Below, one piece after another: positions 46,438 to 55,274 of a DNA stretch of 64,000 nucleotides (within the stretch, counting starts at the first letter, position 1; every line of letters starts with the position of its first letter). Below the pieces are notes generated by a model. It was not told the origin of the DNA. It saw only the letters and a program-made list of their open reading frames with translations, and searched no databases. Source of the DNA: Kocuria sp. (GTDB lineage Bacteria > Actinomycetota > Actinomycetes > Actinomycetales > Micrococcaceae); contig NZ_JAUNTS010000011.1 of assembly GCF_030538595.1 (NCBI RefSeq), forward strand, positions 1 to 64,000, given 5' to 3'. Made by a program: the position numbers and the translations under genes.

Positions 46438-48621
46438 ATGAACACTGCCACCAGCACCGGGCCCATTCCCACCTGGGTGCGCGTGCACAACAATTCCACC
46501 CCCGCATCAGCTCCGCAGAGCGCCGGTGATGCGGGCAGTGATGTTGCCGCAGACGCCGATAATTTCTCCACCATCTCCTCCGCGGCCGCGGTGCACGGGG
46601 TGCTGGAAGCTCCCTCCGGGGCGCGGGTGCGTTGCGCGGTTCTTCTGGTGGCCCCGGTGGGGCGTGAACAAGTGGTGAGTGCACGCGCCATGGCGGCCCT
46701 CAGCCATGAGTTGGCCATCCGCGGTGCCTTGGTGCTGCGGATCACACTGCGGGGCGTGGCAGACTCCCACCCTGCACCGGAACAGCTCTCCACGGCATGG
46801 GCCGCCGATGTCCGGGCCGGACTGGCGGAGCTGGCTCACCGTGCCCCTGCGGTGCCCTTGCACGCGGTGGGCTTACGCATTGGTGCGGCAGTTCTGGCGG
46901 AGGCACTGCACGGCATGGAGCCTGTGGATGACCGGGAGCCTGTGGATGACCGGGAACCTGCGGTGACCGTGGCCCGGTGCATTTTCTGGGAGCCGGTGGG
47001 TGGTAGGGCCTACTTACGAAAAGCGGCGGCATTGCGCAGCATGAGCCTGGCGCGTCCCGTGGTGGCGGCGTCTGTAGGCGTTGAGACCGCCGGAGAGCTC
47101 TACACCCCGCAGCAGGCGGCCCAGATGAAACTTCTCAAAGCCCCCACGGCGGGTGGGCTGTCGGATGGTTGGGTCATCCGAGTGGAGCAAGACCGGGCCG
47201 TGGCGGAGCTGCTGTACGAGGTCTCCAGCGAGTTTGCCAGAGTCCCCCGCGCCAGTGTTCGGGCCATGGCGCGCGAGCTGACCGAGCCGCAATCGCGGGT
47301 TGATGCAGTGCCGCCGGAAACTCCTCCCACCACCCCTGCGGCGGTTACGCCGCATGCTGACGGGGGCACGGCAATACTGCACGCCTACGGGAGCCCTGAA
47401 GCCGGTGGGAGCACTAAAACAGTCCCCGCGAACATCACCCCGGTGACCACCATGACGCTGGAGCACGGTGGGGTCACAGTGAGGGAACGGTTGATCTCCA
47501 CGGATGACGGAAGCCCGGGCATTCTGGTGACCCCTGAGTGTGACACCGAGCCTGAGAGGGCAGAGGCGGGTACGGCGTCGCCTGCTGTCCTGATGGTTTC
47601 CGCGGCAGCCGAACCCATGGACGGGCCCACGGGTTTGTGGACCACCGCGGCGCGGGACTTGGCCGCTGCCGGGCTCACGGTGCTGCGCACAGAGCGTCCC
47701 GGATGCGGGATTTTGACCGAGCCCCTGCAGGACGAACCACCCGTGCCGTACCAGCCGGAAGCCATCACCGCAGTGGCCCAGCATGCCGAGTGGTTGGCCC
47801 GCCTCACCGGAAAGCCCGTGACGGGAGTGGGGCTGTGTGTGGGCTCCTGGCTGCTGCTGCGCGCTGGTCGGTCGGCCCACTTGTCCCGTGTGGTGGCTTT
47901 CAACAACATCGCGTGGCGGAGATCCACTGCCTACTACCAGCGGGTTTACACGCAGATCGCCGGATGGGACGGAGCACCGCCGGCACTGTCCAACGCAGAG
48001 CAGGACCACCACGCCGAGTCCGCTGCCCCAGGCCATGCTCCCTCCGGAGCCTCACGCCTGAGCACCGTGGGCACTGCAGCACGACGACGCCTCAAAGCCA
48101 CCCTGTCCCGGAGCAAAGACTTCCTGGAGATGCGAGCGCCTGCACCGGTGTGGCATGCCCTGGGCAGGACCGGTCTGGTGGATGCGCCCTCTTTGGTTCT
48201 GGGGGATGCCAACCTGCCTCCCACCGTGGAGCTGGTGCAGGGCAAGGAGGACATGGATCGGTTCCAGCGGCTCAACGGGACGTGGGCAATGGGGAGGGTG
48301 CGGCGTCGTCGTGGAGGTGAAAAAGCAGGCCAGCGGGGGTTTTGGCGCGCCGCGGAGCATGAGATTCTGCTCACCCGGGACAACTCAACATCAGCTGCGC
48401 CCCAGGTGAGAGGCATAAGACTGCACTCTGTCCCCGAACTTGACCACGGGCTCTTGAGTGCCGCGGGGCGGGTGCAGGTGCGTAAGATCCTCCTCGAACT
48501 ACTTGTAGGAGCGGATGTGACCATTGGGGAGGTCCTCCGCCACCGCCCCGGTCCGCACACCACGGCTGACCGTCATACGTCTCAGTCCATTGGGGACCCA
48601 TCAGAGGCAAAAATCGCTTGA
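46438..48621 (+). CDS. double-domain alpha/beta-hydrolase-fold protein, nucleophile Ser replaced (2)
   Basis: 727 residues, paralogue of the preceding gene with a ~60-residue N-terminal extension and a longer linker. N-half elbow: G145-L-R147-I-G149, again arginine for serine. C-half elbow: V-G-L-C467-V-G-S-W, with cysteine and intact flanking glycines. A tandem E-P-V-D-D-R repeat interrupts residues ~161-174. It likely works with its neighbour, either as acyl-handling enzymes with a Cys nucleophile in the C-half or as non-catalytic binding proteins. Substrate unknown; conserved in the operon ahead of the flippase. Confidence 0.72.
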   Translation: MNTATSTGPIPTWVRVHNNSTPASAPQSAGDAGSDVAADADNFSTISSAAAVHGVLEAPSGARVRCAVLLVAPVGREQVVSARAMAALSHELAIRGALVLRITLRGVADSHPAPEQLSTAWAADVRAGLAELAHRAPAVPLHAVGLRIGAAVLAEALHGMEPVDDREPVDDREPAVTVARCIFWEPVGGRAYLRKAAALRSMSLARPVVAASVGVETAGELYTPQQAAQMKLLKAPTAGGLSDGWVIRVEQDRAVAELLYEVSSEFARVPRASVRAMARELTEPQSRVDAVPPETPPTTPAAVTPHADGGTAILHAYGSPEAGGSTKTVPANITPVTTMTLEHGGVTVRERLISTDDGSPGILVTPECDTEPERAEAGTASPAVLMVSAAAEPMDGPTGLWTTAARDLAAAGLTVLRTERPGCGILTEPLQDEPPVPYQPEAITAVAQHAEWLARLTGKPVTGVGLCVGSWLLLRAGRSAHLSRVVAFNNIAWRRSTAYYQRVYTQIAGWDGAPPALSNAEQDHHAESAAPGHAPSGASRLSTVGTAARRRLKATLSRSKDFLEMRAPAPVWHALGRTGLVDAPSLVLGDANLPPTVELVQGKEDMDRFQRLNGTWAMGRVRRRRGGEKAGQRGFWRAAEHEILLTRDNSTSAAPQVRGIRLHSVPELDHGLLSAAGRVQVRKILLELLVGADVTIGEVLRHRPGPHTTADRHTSQSIGDPSEAKIA
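46918..46953 (+). repeat. 18-bp in-frame duplication
   Basis: Two perfect copies of an 18-bp unit encoding E-P-V-D-D-R (46918-46935 and 46936-46953), followed by a decayed third start (GAACCTGCG). In frame in the second hydrolase-fold gene. Confidence 0.9.
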
Positions 48622-48700
48622 CCCCTTTGAGGGCTCCACCGGGCCCCACCGAGTTTTGGCGGGCCGAAGCCCGTGAGATGGCAGGAGGGTCTTTTCCAAC

Positions 48701-50323
48701 ATGGCTGGATCGGATGCGCGGACACCGGGGCAAGAGCGCGGTAGGCACCGTCAGGAGAAGGACAATGCCACGGGGGCGGACACCAGCGCCTCCAGGTTGG
48801 GGCAGAACATCCTGTGGAACTACCTGTCCGGCTTCACCTCAATTTTTGGTCTCCTGCTGCTCTATCCGCTGGCCGTGTCCATTGTGGGTGCGGGTTCCTA
48901 CGGGCTGTGGGTGCTTGCCATCGGTGCCATCCAGATGCTGACCATGACCGACTTCGGTTTGGGCGCAGGCATTGTCAGAACTCTGACGGGTATCCCTGAC
49001 AACGCCGACTACCAGCGTGAACGCCGCATGTTCGTGACCGCTGCGCTGCTGGTGTTCCTGATCCTGGCCACGGTGCTCACCGTGATTTACACGGCGGTCT
49101 TCCCGCTCTACCTGGGGGCCGTGAGCATTCCTGAAGAAGATCAGGCGATCTTGTGGCCCATGACCATTCTGGCCGCGGTGACCCTGTTCATTTCACTGGT
49201 GGGCCGGGGAATGAACTCCGTGCTGTGGGGACTGAACCGCCCGGACATTGAACGCAAAGCTGCTGTGATTGCCATTCTTGCCCGCGCTGCCGGCTACGGC
49301 CTGGTGGTGCTCACAGACACCGGCCTCCTGGGCATTGTGGTGGTGGAATGCGTTTCCCTCATGCTGCCGCCCCTGGTGTGCATGGTGGCTGTGGCTCAGC
49401 GGTTCCGAGCCCCTGTGTTCGGCCCCGGGCTGTGGCGCGATCACGGCAAACCCCTGATCAAAATATCCTCTGTCATGTCCATTGGCGCGCTGTCCCAACT
49501 GGGCATCTACCAGTTGCCGCTGTTCCTGGTGGGTCCCACGTTGGGCTTGCACGCGACCACAGCCTTCGGCGCCCTGATGCGCGTGTACCAGTCCTGCCGC
49601 TTGGTGGTGTCTTGGATTGCCCTGCCCTATGGCTACCCGCTGCGCATAGCCACCCCGGACAAGGCAGCGGGAATCTTGAAAAATTGCCTGACCCTGACTT
49701 TTGGCATGGGTCTGCTGATGGGAGCTGCCCTGGCTGCCATTCCCACGGAGTTGATGACCGCCTGGATGGGCAATGACTTTGCTTTCGCCGCCGTGGGCCT
49801 GTCCATGCTGGCCTTTGGCATCATGGCGGAAGCCATCACCCAGCCCGCAAACCTTGTGATGAATCTGCGCGGCTCCGCCATGCGCGCCTCCATCCTGAGC
49901 CTGACGGTGCTGGTGCTGACACTGCCTGCGGTGTGGTTTGCCACCTTCACGGACAGCATCACCGTGGTGGCACTGGCCACCGTGCTGCCCAGCTTCCTGA
50001 TGTCCGGTGTCCAGATGTATCTGGCCAACAAGGATGTCTCCTACGGTATCCAGCGCCGCGATCTTGCCGTGTGGGCCGGAATGGCAGGCGGTGCTGTGCT
50101 CTACGCAGGATTCGCACTTCTGATTGCGCACTTCCTGCCGACCTGGCCCACCATCTTGCTGGTGGGCGCTGGGCTGGCCGTCATGGCCTTCCGCATGATC
50201 AAGCTGGTCCGGGCCGACGGCGCGGTGGTTGCTCAAATGAGCGAAGAAAACTCCGAGGCGCTGGTGGCCGAACGGCAGGCGGACGCCACTGCTCAAGACC
50301 CCGAAGAACCCGGACGGGCCTAA
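48701..50323 (+). CDS. Wzx-like polysaccharide flippase
   Basis: 540 residues with about 14 membrane helices, of the MOP/MATE polysaccharide exporter superfamily. It begins with a ~35-residue charged tail, then the typical first helix (N-Y-L-S-G-F-T-S-I-F-G-L-L-L-L-Y-P) and D-F-G-L-G-A-G-I. It would turn the lipid-linked repeat unit across the membrane for polymerisation. The ATG at 48701 is preceded by AGGAGGG at 11 bases. It is the last plus-strand gene of the locus, 79 bp after the second hydrolase gene. Confidence 0.88.
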   Translation: MAGSDARTPGQERGRHRQEKDNATGADTSASRLGQNILWNYLSGFTSIFGLLLLYPLAVSIVGAGSYGLWVLAIGAIQMLTMTDFGLGAGIVRTLTGIPDNADYQRERRMFVTAALLVFLILATVLTVIYTAVFPLYLGAVSIPEEDQAILWPMTILAAVTLFISLVGRGMNSVLWGLNRPDIERKAAVIAILARAAGYGLVVLTDTGLLGIVVVECVSLMLPPLVCMVAVAQRFRAPVFGPGLWRDHGKPLIKISSVMSIGALSQLGIYQLPLFLVGPTLGLHATTAFGALMRVYQSCRLVVSWIALPYGYPLRIATPDKAAGILKNCLTLTFGMGLLMGAALAAIPTELMTAWMGNDFAFAAVGLSMLAFGIMAEAITQPANLVMNLRGSAMRASILSLTVLVLTLPAVWFATFTDSITVVALATVLPSFLMSGVQMYLANKDVSYGIQRRDLAVWAGMAGGAVLYAGFALLIAHFLPTWPTILLVGAGLAVMAFRMIKLVRADGAVVAQMSEENSEALVAERQADATAQDPEEPGRA

Positions 50324-50329
50324 TCACTT

Positions 50330-50400
50330 CCGATACCGGGCAATTACTCCGGTACCGGGCTGCTCACTCACCCCTGGGTGCTGCGCGCTCCCGGTATCGG
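50330..50400. terminator. inverted repeat between convergent polymer-locus operons
   Basis: Perfect 11-bp arms CCGATACCGGG (50330-50340) and CCCGGTATCGG (50390-50400), with a further GGTACCGGG word in the 49-base loop. It lies between the flippase and the convergent glycosyltransferase stop. Probable bidirectional transcription stop; no clear T-tract. Confidence 0.5.
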
Positions 50401-50460
50401 GGCCCGCCTGTTCTCTTGGCAGGCTCTCCTACCGGCGGCGTCGTTTTCCCCTCACGGGGC

Positions 50461-51540
50461 TCAGGAGTAGGCCAGATCTCGGTAAATGGCCATGTACCGC
50501 TCGGTGGCACGGTTGATGTCAAAGTCCCGGTGGGACAGCTCCCATGACGCCAGACGGAGCGCCTCAACCTGTTCGGGGCTGCGAGTCAGGAACCAATCCA
50601 CCGCTGCGGCCAAGGCATCTGGGTTGCGCGGGGCCACGGCAAGGTGCTCGTCCACTGTCATGAATGCGGCATCTCCGGCCCGTGTGGTGATGACGGGCAG
50701 GCCCTCACTGATGGCTTCAAGCCCCGCCATGGGCAGAGCCTCGTTGTAGCTGGCAAAGATCAGCGCGGCAGCGGTGCGCAGACGTTGCCGAACATCTGTG
50801 ATGGTGCCGGCAAACTCGACCACACCCTCCAAGCCCAGTTCTTGCCGCCAGCCGGTCAACTGCGTGTTGGACTCATCCACGCCGTTTCCGGCGCAGAGTA
50901 GGCGTGCCTTGGGGTGTTTGGCATGCACCCGCGCCATGGTTTCCAGGAGATTTCGGTGGTCCTTGGGCGGTGCAAAGCGGGCCAGGTGCAAGAGCTGCTG
51001 CCCGCCCGGATTGGGGGAGGGGGCCTGCGTGACAGTTGTGCCGTTGAAAATCACCGGCATCTTCTCCGGTGGGAACGTGTACCCGAACTCAGCGGTGATG
51101 TTGCGGGCCGACGGCGAACAGGCCACCATCTGATCCATCCGGAAGGACATTTTCCCGGCAGCTTTCCAGGCGGCGTGGGCCACCTTGGAGGAGGAGGCAT
51201 CCTCACTCGCGTGCTGCGTGGAGATTCGCGGCCGCCCGTGCGGGGTCAAGGCGTTGACCAGATCTGATTGGTGCAAATGGGAGTGCACCACGTCAATCTT
51301 GTGTCGGCGCACCAACCGCAGCAGATGAGCCACAGCACGGGCGGGGAGAACTTCCCTGCGGCCCATACCCACGTAATCAACGGATGTGGCGGCTGCCTCC
51401 AGACGATCACTCAGCCCACCGCGGCCCAGTAGCACCAGGATGCGGACCTCGTCATGGGGGCCGCGCCGCTGTGCCAAAGCCTCAATCAAGGTTTGTGCCC
51501 CGCCGGTGTCGGCGTCGTTGACCACGTGCAGAATACGCAT
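50461..51540 (-). CDS. GT4-type glycosyltransferase
   Basis: 359 residues, GT-B fold. N-terminal R-I-L-H-V-V-N-D-A-D-T-G-G-A-Q acceptor loop; C-terminal donor domain with HLARFAPPKDH, and the E-x7-E region E-A-L-P-M-A-G-L-E-A-I-S-E-G-L-P-V. The ATG at 51540 follows GGAGAAG and abuts the stop of the upstream polymerase gene. Last gene of a four-gene minus-strand operon (Wzz-like, GT, Wzy-like, GT). Confidence 0.9.
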   Translation of the reverse strand: MRILHVVNDADTGGAQTLIEALAQRRGPHDEVRILVLLGRGGLSDRLEAAATSVDYVGMGRREVLPARAVAHLLRLVRRHKIDVVHSHLHQSDLVNALTPHGRPRISTQHASEDASSSKVAHAAWKAAGKMSFRMDQMVACSPSARNITAEFGYTFPPEKMPVIFNGTTVTQAPSPNPGGQQLLHLARFAPPKDHRNLLETMARVHAKHPKARLLCAGNGVDESNTQLTGWRQELGLEGVVEFAGTITDVRQRLRTAAALIFASYNEALPMAGLEAISEGLPVITTRAGDAAFMTVDEHLAVAPRNPDALAAAVDWFLTRSPEQVEALRLASWELSHRDFDINRATERYMAIYRDLAYS

Positions 51541-51541
51541 G

Positions 51542-52969
51542 TCACTTCTCCAGATGTGCGAGGTCGCGGTCGTGCCGGTCCTCAATGTCAGCCAGCGTGG
51601 GAATCTTGCGGTGCTGCGCAATGGGTTTGTCCGGCCAGTGGCGGGTCAACTCCAAGCCCAAACACACGCCGGCGCCTCCCCACAGCCAGAAGGCATTGTC
51701 GTAGGTGATGGTGCCACCGGCGATCACGGCCCACACGAATACGTGCAGTAGCCCGTAGAAGAACGGAACGCGGCCGCCTGATCGCAGAAGGAGAAAGGCC
51801 ATGAGGGCAAAAGCCAATCCGCCCACCAGCATTCCGTTCTCCGCAACCATGCGGCCGGTGACGGAGAAAATATCTTCAATGGGGTTGTAATACGTGAAGG
51901 TCTCCGTGGGCATGTTGCCGGCCACAAATTCTTCATTCACGCGGCCGCGGCCCAAACCGCCCCAGAAGGCGCCCGGGTCCTCCAGGAGGCGTTTGATCAC
52001 GGCCTGGATGGAGGAACCGCGGTCGGCCCAGGACCAGTTGAAAGAACTGGAACGTTCCTCCAACACGCTGCTGGCCACAAGGTAGGCGCCAGCTGCTGCA
52101 GCGGGAACTCCGAGTACGGCGATCCAGGCACGCCGGATGGCCACCGGCAGGACCATGGCCATGACCACGGCGCCCAGGACGAACACGGCCGAGCCGGAAC
52201 CACTCACGGCGGTGGCCCACACGGCCAGGCCAACGGCCACCCAGTCGCGTGCCCTGGGGCTCATGCCGTAGTGCCGAATGAGCACTATGAGCACCATGGC
52301 CATCAACGTGACCGTGCCCACCATGAAGGAGGTTTCCGGGAAGAAACCAAATGGCCTGCGGATGTAGGTCAAAAAGGTTTCTTGGAACGGCAGCAAATTT
52401 GCATAACCCGGCAGTTCATACAGTGCGGGAAACGGCACAATGTTCAAGGTGTCAATGAACACATGCTTTTGAATCACTGCGTATCCGGCAGCGCCGATCA
52501 GTGTCCAAGAGAGCCACGGGATGGTCCGTCGGCGCAAGAAGATGACCGCCGCAGCAGCCCCGGGAAGTGCCATGGTGGCAGCGATCCACGTGATGACCGG
52601 AACAATTTGCAACGGAGTGGGGTCATAAAACATCCGAATGAAAGCTGAAAAGAACGGGATGGCTGCAAAAACCACGGCCACCGCCATCAGCGGGATGTAC
52701 TTCATGCAGCGCAGCACCAAAACAGCCGCCACAATTGAGGACACCGGGACGTTGGTGTTACCGCCCAGAGCAATCCCGGCGTAGGGAAAGGCAGAGAGCA
52801 GAATGAGCAGTGCGGCCAGGGCGCGGTCCAGGAAGGTCCCGGTCTCCGGGTAGTGATGGCCCTCCGGCAGCTGTGAGTGCCGCGGAGCGTTCAGCCACTG
52901 GGGTCCGCGCTGGACCGGAACCTGGGACGTGTCCCAGGGCACCTGCGACGACGACGAACTCGGAGCCAT
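51542..52969 (-). CDS. Wzy-like O-antigen/exopolysaccharide polymerase
   Basis: 475 residues, about 11-12 membrane helices with a large outer loop between late helices (about 300-370), the shape of O-antigen ligase/polymerase proteins. It would join flipped repeat units outside the membrane. No catalytic motif can be cited for this divergent family, so the call rests on topology and on lying between two glycosyltransferases beside Wzz- and Wzx-like genes. The ATG at 52969 is right at the stop of the upstream gene; a longer frame to 53095 overlaps that gene and is less likely. Confidence 0.8.
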   Translation of the reverse strand: MAPSSSSSQVPWDTSQVPVQRGPQWLNAPRHSQLPEGHHYPETGTFLDRALAALLILLSAFPYAGIALGGNTNVPVSSIVAAVLVLRCMKYIPLMAVAVVFAAIPFFSAFIRMFYDPTPLQIVPVITWIAATMALPGAAAAVIFLRRRTIPWLSWTLIGAAGYAVIQKHVFIDTLNIVPFPALYELPGYANLLPFQETFLTYIRRPFGFFPETSFMVGTVTLMAMVLIVLIRHYGMSPRARDWVAVGLAVWATAVSGSGSAVFVLGAVVMAMVLPVAIRRAWIAVLGVPAAAAGAYLVASSVLEERSSSFNWSWADRGSSIQAVIKRLLEDPGAFWGGLGRGRVNEEFVAGNMPTETFTYYNPIEDIFSVTGRMVAENGMLVGGLAFALMAFLLLRSGGRVPFFYGLLHVFVWAVIAGGTITYDNAFWLWGGAGVCLGLELTRHWPDKPIAQHRKIPTLADIEDRHDRDLAHLEK

Positions 52970-52970
52970 C

Positions 52971-54239
52971 TCAGCGTCTCCGTCCGGCTCGGCGAGTGCC
53001 CAGAACCGCGGCCACGGTGGAGTCCCAATCAGAATGATCAGCACCGTTCGATGATGGAGCGGCCTCCGGATCGCCCGTGGAGACTCCGCGGTCACCCAAC
53101 GGCCGATGGCGCTGGTCCGTCACGGCAGCGTCAAAGCCACGGCGCATGGCCTGGCCGAATTCGCGGGTGTTGTGCACATCGGCAAAAATTGCGGGCTGGT
53201 GCGCTCCGGCTTGTTCCTTGAGGGAGGCAAGATCGGAAGCCACGATCGGCAGACCCCCCGCCACGGCTTTGGCCAGGATTCCGGACTGGGCATCAAAACG
53301 GGTGTAGGGCAGAACCACCACGGAGGCTGAATCCAAGAGCTGCGCGAACTCGGTGCGCTCCAGGAAACGATCCAAAATTGTCACGGTTCCCGCGCGATCA
53401 GCACGGTGATGGAGTTCGCGGCCAAGCTCCGCACTTTCCGGGCGGCCCGCCACCAGAAGTGGCACACCGGCACTGCCCGCTGCATCAATCGCCAGCTCCA
53501 CGCCCTTGTTGGCACGCAGCTCACCCAACACCAAGGCATAGGGCTGAGCCGTCAGGCTGTTGAGGTCCGCTTGCGGCTGGCTGCTGCTGCCCGCGGTGGT
53601 GGCCACGGCGTCGTCGTTGACCTCAACGGGAACGGAGGCTGCGGTGGCCACCTCATCAATGCGTGTTGAGGTGGGTAGGGTGACCGCCACAAGGTCTCCG
53701 GGGACGGTCTGACGGGCGGTGCGTTTTTGATCCGCGCCGTGGACGATCACCCGGTCAGCGCCGCGAGCTGCCCCCAGTTCCAGGTGGCGCAGTACACGTT
53801 CGCGCAGGGAGGCGGCAGTTTCATCGTGATGGGGTTTGACGTTGTGCAGAAACAGAGCCAGGCGTTGTGACTTCTCAGCGGTGAGCAGCCGCGGCCAGGG
53901 GTATTTGGAGGAGTCCAGAGCCAATACCAGGTTGGGGCCGGCGGATGCGCTCAGGGCACGAATTTGGGCGTGCTCGCGGATCAGATCCAGCACTTGCACC
54001 ATGCGGCGCAGCGGTCCCCATTCACCGGTCCGCCGCGGGGGGATGGTCTCCACAATGCGTAAACCGTCCACTCTGGGCTGCCCCAGATACGCCGCGGCAC
54101 CCGGACGGGACAGCAGGATCACCTGCTCCACGGTGGAATCAGCCGCCAACGCCATGGCGGTGTCAGCAGCGTGCTCAATCTGGCCGCCGTATTCGGTGGG
54201 ACACACCACGATCACTCGGGTATGCGGTTGAGTGCTCAC
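52971..54239 (-). CDS. glycosyltransferase (GT-B, GT4-like)
   Basis: About 422 residues. N-terminal R-V-I-V-V-C-P-T-E-Y-G-G-Q-I-E-H-A fits a donor/acceptor glycine-rich loop, and the C-terminal half has L-V-L-G-E-L-R-A-N-K-G-V-E-L with V-V-L-P-Y-T-R-F-D-A-Q-S-G-I-L-A-K-A, typical of GT4/GT1 family members. I chose the GTG at 54239 with AAGGAG six bases upstream; ATG 54257 lacks a good site. Part of the same operon as the polymerase. Confidence 0.83.
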   Translation of the reverse strand: MSTQPHTRVIVVCPTEYGGQIEHAADTAMALAADSTVEQVILLSRPGAAAYLGQPRVDGLRIVETIPPRRTGEWGPLRRMVQVLDLIREHAQIRALSASAGPNLVLALDSSKYPWPRLLTAEKSQRLALFLHNVKPHHDETAASLRERVLRHLELGAARGADRVIVHGADQKRTARQTVPGDLVAVTLPTSTRIDEVATAASVPVEVNDDAVATTAGSSSQPQADLNSLTAQPYALVLGELRANKGVELAIDAAGSAGVPLLVAGRPESAELGRELHHRADRAGTVTILDRFLERTEFAQLLDSASVVVLPYTRFDAQSGILAKAVAGGLPIVASDLASLKEQAGAHQPAIFADVHNTREFGQAMRRGFDAAVTDQRHRPLGDRGVSTGDPEAAPSSNGADHSDWDSTVAAVLGTRRAGRRR

Positions 54240-54278
54240 CACAGACTCCTTGCCCATAGCTCGTGAGGGTTTCCGGCC

Positions 54279-54890
54279 TCAGCCGTTGCGGCGGCTGGTA
54301 CCAGCGCGGGCCAGCACGATCAACAGGCCCACCACAACACCCACCACGGCACCCACCAGGGTGTTCATGGGCAGTGACGGCGCCACGGCGGTGTTCGGCA
54401 CCACAGCCTCCTGCACAATGCTCAGCTGCACGGGGGAATCCTGCGCATTCGGCGTACCCTCCAATGCAGCTGAGGTGTCCACCAGGGATTGGGCGGTGTC
54501 CGCCGCAATGTTGGCCGCCCGCTGAGCATCGCCGTCAGTACCCGTGACGGTGATGACCGCAGTGTTCGGTGAGTTGGTGACCGTGACCTGAGAGGCCAAC
54601 GACGACGCCGTGGAGCCGTCCCCAAGTTCCTCGGCAACGGGCTCCAAGACACGGGAAGAGGTGCCGATGGCCGCGTAGGAGGCTGCACGTGCCTGGGCAA
54701 ACTGCTCACCCATCTGCAAATCCTGCACCGTGGTGGAGTCGGAAACGTTGACGAAAATGGTGGACTGAGCCTCATAGGACTTCGGAATGATCAGCGCCGA
54801 GCCCAAGCCCAGTGCAATTCCCAGGACAGTGGTGATCAGAACAATGGGCCACATGCGGCGCAAAGCCTTGAGATAACGCGCAAGCGTCAC
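54279..54890 (-). CDS. Wzz/YveK-type chain-length regulator
   Basis: 203 residues. Two membrane helices (about 15-36 and 175-195) flank an extracellular domain beginning with the typical P-K-S-Y-E-A-Q-S-T-I-F-V, as in Wzz and the membrane activators of BY-kinases. No cytoplasmic tyrosine-kinase domain or gene is seen here. It would set polymer length. The GTG at 54890 follows GGGGGAAA. First gene of the minus-strand operon. Confidence 0.88.
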   Translation of the reverse strand: MTLARYLKALRRMWPIVLITTVLGIALGLGSALIIPKSYEAQSTIFVNVSDSTTVQDLQMGEQFAQARAASYAAIGTSSRVLEPVAEELGDGSTASSLASQVTVTNSPNTAVITVTGTDGDAQRAANIAADTAQSLVDTSAALEGTPNAQDSPVQLSIVQEAVVPNTAVAPSLPMNTLVGAVVGVVVGLLIVLARAGTSRRNG

Positions 54891-55274
54891 GGTGTTTCCC
54901 CCTAAAGAAATTCAACCCGTTGTGCATTCGCGGCCCCCATGGTCGCGGATGCGGCCGACGGTCCACGCGGTGGGGCCGCCTGCCAGCAGAGAGCCTGGTG
55001 CGCCGCTGCTTTCCCCAACCACGGCAACAACTCCTGCGTTTGGTGACGATACATGGGATTTACTCGAATCGGCTGGTCTGAGCAACGGATGAGACCCATT
55101 ACACGCGCAGATATGGGGACACCCTGGCTCAGAGGAAAGCCGAGGGCTCGGTAGAATCACGCTGGTCACCGCAGGAACGGGGGAACCTTGCGGCTGGGGC
55201 GGATCAAGCCAGCACCTGTAGCTGGTGGGCAGCATCGAGACCTGCCAATGGGGCAACGGATAGGGGAACCAGAC
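54891..55274. promoter_or_regulatory. divergent promoter region of the polymer locus
   Basis: 384 bp between the Wzz-like gene (minus) and the GT2 gene (plus). TAGAAT at about 55152-55157 is a good -10 for the GT2 gene, but no clear -35 precedes it at 17 bp. No coding frame with support. Confidence 0.35.
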
